Assembly: GCA_018714965.1 (NCBI GenBank)
Contig: DVML01000032.1
Location: 1 to 49,259 of the forward strand
Length of the DNA stretch: 49,259 nucleotides
Source: Fimihabitans intestinipullorum
GTDB lineage: Bacteria > Bacillota_I > Bacilli_A > RF39 > UBA660
Direction: 5' to 3'
Below the pieces are notes generated by a model. The model saw nothing but the letters and a program-made list of their open reading frames with translations, was not told where the DNA came from and made no database searches. Positions 14,766-20,318 of this stretch are shown in pieces. Position 1 is the stretch's first letter. Every line of letters starts with the position of its first letter. Position numbers and translations under genes: made by a program.

Positions 14766-15649
14766 TGTGGTTTAAAAAGAAAAAGGAAGCACAAGAAATT
14801 AATATTATTCAGTCGATCTATAAAAAAGATCGTTTGGTACGTTATGCACAATTTGTTGCAGGTGTTTTATGCGTCGCAATCGCATTTAACTTATTTATTT
14901 TACCGACGAAGATTGTGTATGGAATGAATGGTATCGGAGTTATTTGTAATTCTATATGGGGAGTGGATTCCTCTATCGTTATTTTATGTGGAAATATTCT
15001 TCTACTATTATTGAGTTGTCTTTTACTAGGAGTAGATAAGACGAAAAATTCTGTTTTGGGGTCATTGTGTGTTCCGATATTTATTAAATTAACAGCATTT
15101 TTACCTGCCTATATGAGTATTCCTATGGATGATCCACTTTTAATGACTTTGTTTGGAGCTGCCATGACGGGATTTGGGCTTGGACTTGTCTTCAAGTCAG
15201 GATTTACAACGGGAGGAACTGATATTTTAAATCAGATCGTTTCAAAATATGCTCATATGTCAATTGGAAGTTCTATGATTTTTACAGATGGATTGATTAT
15301 TTTAGCGGGTATTTTTGCCTTTGGATGGATCCAATTAATGTATTCTGTGATTTCTCTTTATATTATTAGTATTATGACTGATAAAGTTATCTTAGGTATT
15401 TCAAATTCTAAGACATTCTATATTATTACAGAGCATGAAACAGCAGTGAAGAAGTTTATAATGCAACACTTAAGCCATGGAGTTACAGTGTTGGATGGAA
15501 GAGGTGGATTTACAGGTAATCATCAAAAAGTGATTATGTGCATTATTCCAACGAAAGAATATTTTATTGCAAAAGAGGGAATTCATAGCATTGATCCGAA
15601 TGCTTTCTTCTTAGTAACAGATGCATACGAAGTATATGGAGGTGCTTAA
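14765..15649 (+). CDS. YitT-family membrane protein
   Basis: A 294-residue protein with about five or six membrane helices (from about residue 28 to 205) and a C-terminal cytoplasmic domain of about 80 residues (DUF2179). The segments LPTKIVYGMNGIGVI and FKSGFTTGGTDILNQIVSKY are typical of the YitT/DUF161 family. The transported substrate, if any, is not known. The start overlaps the prfB stop by 1 base, implying coupled translation, and ftsE begins 2 bases after its stop. Confidence 0.88.
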   Translation: MWFKKKKEAQEINIIQSIYKKDRLVRYAQFVAGVLCVAIAFNLFILPTKIVYGMNGIGVICNSIWGVDSSIVILCGNILLLLLSCLLLGVDKTKNSVLGSLCVPIFIKLTAFLPAYMSIPMDDPLLMTLFGAAMTGFGLGLVFKSGFTTGGTDILNQIVSKYAHMSIGSSMIFTDGLIILAGIFAFGWIQLMYSVISLYIISIMTDKVILGISNSKTFYIITEHETAVKKFIMQHLSHGVTVLDGRGGFTGNHQKVIMCIIPTKEYFIAKEGIHSIDPNAFFLVTDAYEVYGGA

Positions 15650-15650
15650 T

Positions 15651-16490
15651 ATGAATGATAGAAATATCAGTAGAGTAAGTAGAACAGAAATGAATGCACA
15701 GCCGGAAGATATGACGAGAACACAGGCGATAAAAATGGAAGAAAAAAAGAGCGGAGAGTTAAAAGAGGCTCCTGCCGTGAAAAAGAAAATACACAGCCGT
15801 GATTTTATTCGCATGCGACATGTAAATAAAAAATACAAGACGGGGGTAACGGCAATACACGATTTAGATTTGAATATTAAAAAGGGTGAGTTTGTCTTTA
15901 TTATTGGATCTACTGGTTGTGGAAAATCTACTTTAATTAAGATGTTATATCGTGAAGAAAAACCAACGAAAGGTCAAATCTTAGTTGGTGGATTAGATGT
16001 TGCAAAATTGCGTAATAGTAAAGTATATAAATTACGTAGAAAATTGGGAGTAGTATTCCAAGACTTTAAACTTTTAAATAAGACAGTATATGAAAATGTT
16101 GCTTTTGCACTTGAAGTCTTTGGCCTTCCAAAAGACGAGGTGCATTCTAAAGTACTAAAAGTACTAGAACTCGTCGGATTAAAACATAAAGCTAAGAATT
16201 ATCCGACACAATTATCCGGTGGAGAACAACAACGTGTTGCGATAGCACGTGCGATTGTAAATGGGCCTAAATTGTTGATTTGTGATGAACCAACAGGAAA
16301 CTTGGATGAAGTTACAAGTATGGAAATTATGGCTGTCTTAGAGGAAATTAGTAAGATGGGAACGACGATTATCATGGTAACACATGATACAGAAATTGTA
16401 GATAAAATGAAAAAACGCGTTATTCTGTTAGATAGTGGTAGAATTGTAAAAGATTATCCAGAAGGTACTTATCATCATGAAAATCTCTAA
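15651..16490 (+). CDS. ftsE: Cell-division ATPase FtsE
   Basis: With FtsX forms an ABC-type complex that, in Firmicutes, activates peptidoglycan hydrolases at the septum or side wall. The 279-residue product has Walker A GSTGCGKST (86-94), Q-loop FQDFKLL, signature LSGGEQQRV, Walker B LLICDEPTGNLD and the switch His in MVTHDTE. ATG 15651 is chosen with GGAGG (15638-15642). It carries an unusual N-terminal charged extension of about 50 residues before the ABC domain; most FtsE proteins are near 228 residues. FtsX follows after 78 bases. Confidence 0.93.
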   Translation: MNDRNISRVSRTEMNAQPEDMTRTQAIKMEEKKSGELKEAPAVKKKIHSRDFIRMRHVNKKYKTGVTAIHDLDLNIKKGEFVFIIGSTGCGKSTLIKMLYREEKPTKGQILVGGLDVAKLRNSKVYKLRRKLGVVFQDFKLLNKTVYENVAFALEVFGLPKDEVHSKVLKVLELVGLKHKAKNYPTQLSGGEQQRVAIARAIVNGPKLLICDEPTGNLDEVTSMEIMAVLEEISKMGTTIIMVTHDTEIVDKMKKRVILLDSGRIVKDYPEGTYHHENL

Positions 16491-16568
16491 AAAGAGATCA
16501 AAAGAAGACGTGGGAAAATGAGGCAATGGAAGTTATTTCCGTTGTGAGAAAAGAAAGGATTGAGAGTC

Positions 16569-17468
16569 ATGAAGGTATTTAGAATTCTGGGAAGAAATAT
16601 TAGAGATTCATTTAAGAGTGTATTTAGGAACTTTTCCTTATCGCTCGCATCAATCTCTTGTATTACAATTACATTAATTGTAGTTGCAATCTTTGTTATA
16701 CTAACGTTTAACGTAAATAATTTTACTACACTTGTCGAAAAAGATGTGACAATCGTCGCATTTCTCGATGTGGATATTACACAAGAAAATATTAAAGTAG
16801 TCGAGAAGAAAATTGCTGACATCGATGAAGTCGATAACTATACATTTCAATCAAAACAAGAAATATCTGAAGAAATGATGGCATCGAGTGAAACATTTAA
16901 AAATATAATGAAAGAATGGACGGAGGACGATAATCCTCTTCAGGATACATTTTTAGTAAAAGTCAAGGATATTAACGATATCGCGGATGTTGCAAAAAGG
17001 ATTAAGAAAATGGATGGTGTTTCTATCGTTAAATATGGAGAAGGAATGGTAGAACAACTAATTTCTATTTTCGAAGTTGTCAGAAAGATATGTATGGGAA
17101 CCGTGATTGCGCTTGTCTTAGTGACAGCATTCTTAATTTCTAATACAATTAAGATTACAATTTTCTCAAGAAGAAGAGAGATCGAGATTATGAGACTTGT
17201 TGGAGCTAGCAATATCAACATTAAAATTCCATTTATATTTGAAGGGTTATTTTTAGGAATTATGGGATCTATATTGCCTATTATCGCAACTGTTTATGGA
17301 TATAATTTATTGTATGATAATTTTGATGGACAGTTATTTTCACCATTTATTAAATTAGTTGAACCAGAGCCATTTGTACTGTTTGTATCTCTTGCACTTC
17401 TAGTGATCGGAATTTTAGTTGGTATGTTTGGTAGCTGGCGTGCTGTTAAGAAGCATTTAAAAATATAA
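16569..17468 (+). CDS. ftsX: Cell-division permease-fold protein FtsX
   Basis: A 299-residue protein with the FtsX layout: first membrane helix at about 24-46, an extracellular domain (50-170) with VAFLDVDITQENI and the SIVKYGEGMVEQL segment, then three further helices. FRNFSLSLASISCITITL and SRRREIEIMRLVGASNINIKIPFIFEG are family signatures. It relays FtsE ATP cycling to an extracellular wall hydrolase; no hydrolase gene lies nearby. ATG 16569 has AAGGA 9 bases upstream. A short acidic ORF follows 9 bases after the stop. Confidence 0.93.
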   Translation: MKVFRILGRNIRDSFKSVFRNFSLSLASISCITITLIVVAIFVILTFNVNNFTTLVEKDVTIVAFLDVDITQENIKVVEKKIADIDEVDNYTFQSKQEISEEMMASSETFKNIMKEWTEDDNPLQDTFLVKVKDINDIADVAKRIKKMDGVSIVKYGEGMVEQLISIFEVVRKICMGTVIALVLVTAFLISNTIKITIFSRRREIEIMRLVGASNINIKIPFIFEGLFLGIMGSILPIIATVYGYNLLYDNFDGQLFSPFIKLVEPEPFVLFVSLALLVIGILVGMFGSWRAVKKHLKI

Positions 17469-17477
17469 GGTGATCAT

Positions 17478-17621
17478 ATGGAAAAAAGAAAGTTAGAATT
17501 AGAAGAAAATAATCCTTTGAAGGATTATTTAGATGAAATTATCGGAAGTTTAGAGAATCAAGAAGAAGTTGAATTTCCAACATATGATTTTCATTTAGAA
17601 GAAGAGAAAGAAGATGAATAA
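17478..17621 (+). CDS. Small acidic protein of 47 residues
   Basis: ATG at 17478 lies behind AAGGTGA (17467-17473) and runs to TAA 17619-17621. The product begins MEKRKLELEENNPLKDYLDE and ends with an EEEKEDE tail. About 40 percent of residues are Asp or Glu, with no membrane helix and no Cys. It follows ftsX by 9 bases and its stop lies in the operon terminator, which supports real translation as the last gene of the ftsEX unit. The family is not recognised. It could be a modulator of FtsE/FtsX, but that is a guess from position alone. Confidence 0.6.
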   Translation: MEKRKLELEENNPLKDYLDEIIGSLENQEEVEFPTYDFHLEEEKEDE

Positions 17622-17635
17622 TTCATCTTCTTTTT
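17610..17635 (+). terminator. Intrinsic terminator of the ftsEX unit
   Basis: The stem GAAGATGAA / TTCATCTTC with a three-base TAA loop is followed by TTTTT. The stop codon is the loop. Confidence 0.75.
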
Positions 17636-17641
17636 GTATAG

Positions 17642-17670
17642 GTATATTTTATATTACGATATCATATACT
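17642..17670 (+). promoter_or_regulatory. SigE-like sporulation promoter of yabG
   Basis: GTATATT (17642-17648), 14-base spacer, CATATACT (17663-17670). This fits the mother-cell SigE pattern (ATATT-like -35, CATACANT-like -10). No SigA alternative of comparable quality is present. Confidence 0.5.
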
Positions 17671-17686
17671 TCGAGTGGGTGAGAAA

Positions 17687-18472
17687 ATGGAATACAAAAT
17701 AGGGGATCATGTTACGAGAAAATCATATCAAAATGATACGGTATTTGTTATCATCGATATTGAAGATGACAACTATATTTTAAAAGGGTTAAATATTCGT
17801 TTGATAGCAGATAGTCCAAAGGAAGATTTGCAAAGTTACAACGAAGAAGAGGATATTGAACAGGAGAATCCCTTTCTAGAGAGAGTGAAAATTTGTAATA
17901 CTTTAGATCGGGATGATTACTTTTATTTGACGGGTAAGATTTTGCACATCGATGCGGATGAAGATTATTTGAATCGATGTTTAGATTATTATAAGACCAA
18001 TAATTTATGGGCGGTTGGAATTCACGAACAGGAATCACAGATTCCATATCGTATGAGAGAATTGTTGGAAGAGTATCGCCCGACGATCGTCGTTATTACA
18101 GGACATGATGCTTATTATAAGAAAAAGGGAAACAAAGATGATATGAATGCTTATAAAAATAGCAGAAATTTTGTAAATGCAGTAAAAGAAGCAAGAAAAT
18201 ACGAGAAAAGTCACGAAAAGTTAATCATCATCGCAGGTGCGTGTCAATCGGATTACGAAGAGTTAATTATGGCAGGCGCTAATTTTGCATCTAGTCCGAA
18301 ACGAATCAATATTCACGCTTTGGATCCAGCAATTATTGCGTCTAAAATTAGTTTATCTGATGTTACTTCTGATATCGATTTAAAGGGTATTTTAGAGATG
18401 ACGAAATATGGACCAAATGGAATTGGAGGAATTAAGACCAAAGGTACGATGTATGTCGGATATCCAAGATAG
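17687..18472 (+). CDS. yabG: Sporulation-specific protease YabG
   Basis: A 261-residue peptidase (family U57) that processes coat proteins such as SafA and SpoIVA, and spore-surface proteins, during late sporulation in the mother cell. Recognisable segments are an N-terminal SH3-like part (YKIGDHVTRKSYQNDTVFVI), GKILHIDADEDYLNRC, TIVVITGHDAYYKK and the C-terminal TKYGPNGIGGIKTKGT. ATG 17687 is preferred to GTG 17675 because GGGTGAG lies before it. A SigE-like promoter stands upstream. Veg follows by 8 bases, as in the Bacillus yabG-veg pair. Confidence 0.93.
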   Translation: MEYKIGDHVTRKSYQNDTVFVIIDIEDDNYILKGLNIRLIADSPKEDLQSYNEEEDIEQENPFLERVKICNTLDRDDYFYLTGKILHIDADEDYLNRCLDYYKTNNLWAVGIHEQESQIPYRMRELLEEYRPTIVVITGHDAYYKKKGNKDDMNAYKNSRNFVNAVKEARKYEKSHEKLIIIAGACQSDYEELIMAGANFASSPKRINIHALDPAIIASKISLSDVTSDIDLKGILEMTKYGPNGIGGIKTKGTMYVGYPR

Positions 18473-18480
18473 GAGGTTAT

Positions 18481-18708
18481 ATGACAATACATAAAATTAA
18501 GGAAGAACTAGGTGAACATATTGGAGATAAAGCTATGATTAAATATAGCTTAGGGAGAAATAAATATGAGAAATATGAAGTTGTTATCGAAAAATTATAT
18601 AATAATATTTTTTTGGTACGAGTTGGGAGCGGGAAAGAAGTGCAGATGAAATCATTTTCTTATATTGATATTATTACGAAGACCATAAAAATAGATTACG
18701 ATGCTTAA
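18481..18708 (+). CDS. veg: Veg protein
   Basis: A 75-residue member of the small conserved Veg family, with the HIGDKAMIKYSLGRNKYEKYEVVIEK core (the family motif is G.xVxxxANxGRRK). In B. subtilis Veg stimulates biofilm-gene expression and spore outgrowth; its molecular action is unclear. AGGAGG sits just before the ATG. Because of the 8-base gap it is probably also transcribed with yabG. No terminator is seen after it, and the next 140 bases contain only the spoVG promoter. Confidence 0.88.
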   Translation: MTIHKIKEELGEHIGDKAMIKYSLGRNKYEKYEVVIEKLYNNIFLVRVGSGKEVQMKSFSYIDIITKTIKIDYDA

Positions 18709-18790
18709 TACTATATGGTAAGTAAAATATGACATAAGACAAAAGATCAGACATATGATGTAATATATAATATTTCATCGATATCGCATA

Positions 18791-18819
18791 TTGCAATAAT
18801 AAAAAAAGTGTTATATAAT
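18791..18819 (+). promoter_or_regulatory. SigA-type promoter of spoVG
   Basis: TTGCAA (18791-18796), 17-base spacer, consensus TATAAT (18814-18819). A second -10-like TATACT lies at 18835. In B. subtilis spoVG uses SigH; no clear SigH site is visible here. Confidence 0.65.
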
Positions 18820-18856
18820 GAAGATGTATAGTAGTATACTGAAGGGAGAGATTTAT

Positions 18857-19114
18857 TTGAAAATCACATCTGTTAATGTTCGCAAAGTCGAAAAAGAAGC
18901 TTCAAGAATGAAAGGAATAGCATCTGTTTTACTCGATGATTGTTTTGCAGTGCATGATATTCGTATTATCGAAGGAGATAACGGACTTTTTATCGCTATG
19001 CCTAGTCGTAAGACTGCTACTGGTGGATACCGTGATATCGCACACCCAATCAATCCAGAGAGCAGAAAAATGTTTGAGGATGCCATTTTAGAAGCTTTTA
19101 AAAACGAGGCGTAA
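18857..19114 (+). CDS. spoVG: Regulator SpoVG
   Basis: An 85-residue nucleic-acid-binding regulator involved in septation, sporulation and, in relatives, virulence-factor control. The start is TTG 18857, which aligns with the usual N-terminus (here LKITSVNVRKV) and has GGGAG 8 bases upstream; an upstream ATG at 18818 would place the Shine-Dalgarno inside the gene. Family motifs: GIASVLLDDCFAVHDIRIIEG, GLFIAMPSRKTATGGYRDIAHPINPE. It is flanked by a SigA promoter and double terminators. Confidence 0.95.
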   Translation: MKITSVNVRKVEKEASRMKGIASVLLDDCFAVHDIRIIEGDNGLFIAMPSRKTATGGYRDIAHPINPESRKMFEDAILEAFKNEA

Positions 19115-19118
19115 CATA

Positions 19119-19142
19119 AAAACTCTAGTATTAGAGTTTTTT
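19119..19142 (+). terminator. Intrinsic terminator of spoVG
   Basis: The stem AAAACTCTA / TAGAGTTTT with loop GTAT is followed by T's. Confidence 0.85.
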
Positions 19143-19156
19143 CATGCTCCTTTCGG

Positions 19157-19180
19157 AAGAGAGATTTACTCTCTTTTTTT
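19157..19180 (+). terminator. Second intrinsic terminator
   Basis: The stem AAGAGAG / CTCTCTT with loop ATTTA runs into T's, 15 bases after the first, forming a tandem terminator between spoVG and yabP. Confidence 0.8.
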
Positions 19181-19181
19181 G

Positions 19182-19209
19182 TTCTATTTTTTAATCGCTC
19201 ACATAAATT
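19182..19209 (+). promoter_or_regulatory. SigE-like sporulation promoter of yabPQ
   Basis: TTCTATT (19182-19188), 13-base spacer, CATAAATT (19202-19209). yabP is SigE-dependent in B. subtilis. A TATAAT at 19210 would put the transcription start on top of the ribosome binding site, so it is less likely. Confidence 0.4.
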
Positions 19210-19230
19210 TATAATAAAAGGAGGAGAAAA

Positions 19231-19524
19231 ATGGACAAGGATCACACGACAATTTCATCTTTGAATCACAATGTCACGATGAGTGATAGAAAAAATATTA
19301 TGATCAGTGGTGTGAAGAAGATTGATAGTTTTGATAATGAAGAGTTTTTAATGGATACAAGTATGGGATATTTAGTAGTGAAAGGAGAAGAGCTAGAAAT
19401 TATAAAATTGGATACTTATCAAGGAAATGTGTCTATCAAGGGAAGAGTAAATAGTTTGACGTATATGGATCATGGTAAACAGGAGAAAAAGGAGGAAGGA
19501 GTTTTTAGTAAACTCTTCCGATAA
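19231..19524 (+). CDS. yabP: Sporulation protein YabP
   Basis: A 97-residue protein of the YabP/YqfC family (spore cortex formation, mother cell). Family phrases are NHNVTMSDRKNIMISGVKKIDSFDNEEFLMDTSMGYLVVKGEELEI. GGAGGAG precedes the ATG. It overlaps the yabQ start at the TAATG junction, so the two are translationally coupled, as in B. subtilis, where yabP, yabQ and divIC are neighbours. Confidence 0.93.
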   Translation: MDKDHTTISSLNHNVTMSDRKNIMISGVKKIDSFDNEEFLMDTSMGYLVVKGEELEIIKLDTYQGNVSIKGRVNSLTYMDHGKQEKKEEGVFSKLFR

Positions 19525-19808
19525 TGAATTTACAAATGCAGGTAAGTTTAAGTATTTTCTCTTTCCTATATGGAATGTTTTTCGCACTTACGACTACTGT
19601 TGCTTTCCGATTATTGCATCACCCTAATTTATGGATTCGTTATTTATTTACGTTTGGTTTTGTCATGTTGCACATTTTAGTTTATTTTTTAATTTTGAGA
19701 AGGTTTTTCTATGGCATACTACATCCTTATTCTATTTTACTTTTAACTTTAGGGGTATTTATGGAACATGCAATTTCCTCTCGTGTTGAAATTCGTATCA
19801 AAAGATGA
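19524..19808 (+). CDS. yabQ: Sporulation membrane protein YabQ (short form)
   Basis: A 94-residue protein with three membrane helices (about 10-28, 35-58, 64-82). YabQ is a polytopic mother-cell membrane protein needed for cortex assembly. Identification rests on position (directly after yabP and before divIC) and on the pattern FLYGMFFALTTTVAFRLLHHP with aromatic-rich helices. It is much shorter than the roughly 200-residue B. subtilis protein, covering mainly the N-terminal membrane part. GGAGG lies within the yabP 3' end. Confidence 0.8.
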   Translation: MNLQMQVSLSIFSFLYGMFFALTTTVAFRLLHHPNLWIRYLFTFGFVMLHILVYFLILRRFFYGILHPYSILLLTLGVFMEHAISSRVEIRIKR

Positions 19809-19814
19809 TATACT
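19786..19814 (+). promoter_or_regulatory. SigA-type promoter of divIC
   Basis: TTGAAA (19786-19791), 17-base spacer, TATACT (19809-19814). It starts within the last codons of yabQ, allowing vegetative expression of divIC apart from the sporulation genes. Confidence 0.6.
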
Positions 19815-19839
19815 TAGTTGTATAGTAGGATGGTGATAT

Positions 19840-20262
19840 ATGGCACAAAAAAGAAAACGAAAAGTTGTAAAAGCAGCTAAGAGAAGACTTGTATTTTTTG
19901 GTACGATTTCGATTGCTGCGATTATTTATTTTTTCGTGACACTTGCTACATATACCATTCGTATTGCTGAATTAAGTCAGGAAAAAAAGGAACTTGCAGC
20001 ACAGATGGTCACATTGAAAGATGATGAAGAAAATTTAAAATTAGAGATTCAAAAGCTGCAAGATCCTGATTATATTGCACGTTTTGCTAGGGAAAACTAT
20101 CTTTATTCTAAAGATGGTGAGTATATTATTAAGATTGAAGATAAAAAAGAAAAAAAGAAAGAGAAGGATAGTAGGATCGAAATCAAAGAAGAATATATTG
20201 CGATCGGTGGAATTGTACTTTTCTTATTACTAGTATTATGGTTAAAGCATAAGCAAAAATGA
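19840..20262 (+). CDS. divIC: Septum-formation protein DivIC (FtsB-like)
   Basis: A 140-residue divisome protein. It has a very basic cytoplasmic start, one membrane helix (about 17-40), a coiled coil (about 45-75) and the FtsB/DivIC segment LQDPDYIARFARENYLYSKDGEYII. DivIC works with FtsL and DivIB to activate septal wall synthesis. Unusually, after a Lys/Glu tract a second hydrophobic helix (about 117-134, IGGIVLFLLLVLWL) and a KHKQK tail follow; normal DivIC ends shortly after the YY/EYII region. The start is fixed by GGTGAT before the ATG. Confidence 0.9.
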   Translation: MAQKRKRKVVKAAKRRLVFFGTISIAAIIYFFVTLATYTIRIAELSQEKKELAAQMVTLKDDEENLKLEIQKLQDPDYIARFARENYLYSKDGEYIIKIEDKKEKKKEKDSRIEIKEEYIAIGGIVLFLLLVLWLKHKQK

Positions 20263-20284
20263 ACCTGAGAATGGTTCTTTTTTT
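20256..20284 (+). terminator. Intrinsic terminator of divIC
   Basis: The stem GAACC / GGTTC (extended by A-T pairs) with a 7-base loop is followed by seven or more T. The TGA stop lies at its left foot. Confidence 0.7.
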
Positions 20285-20288
20285 GCGC

Positions 20289-20318
20289 AAAAAAAAAAGA
20301 GAGTAGGTATCTACTCTC
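20289..20318 (-). terminator. Intrinsic terminator of the recU-PBP1 operon
   Basis: On the minus strand GAGAGTAG / CTACTCTC with loop ATAC is followed by ten T's. It contains the stop codon of the penicillin-binding-protein gene. Confidence 0.85.

Noticed and set aside
18853..19245. 130-codon open frame antisense to spoVG
   Set aside because: It lies opposite a well-recognised gene and through two terminators; the sequence resembles no family.
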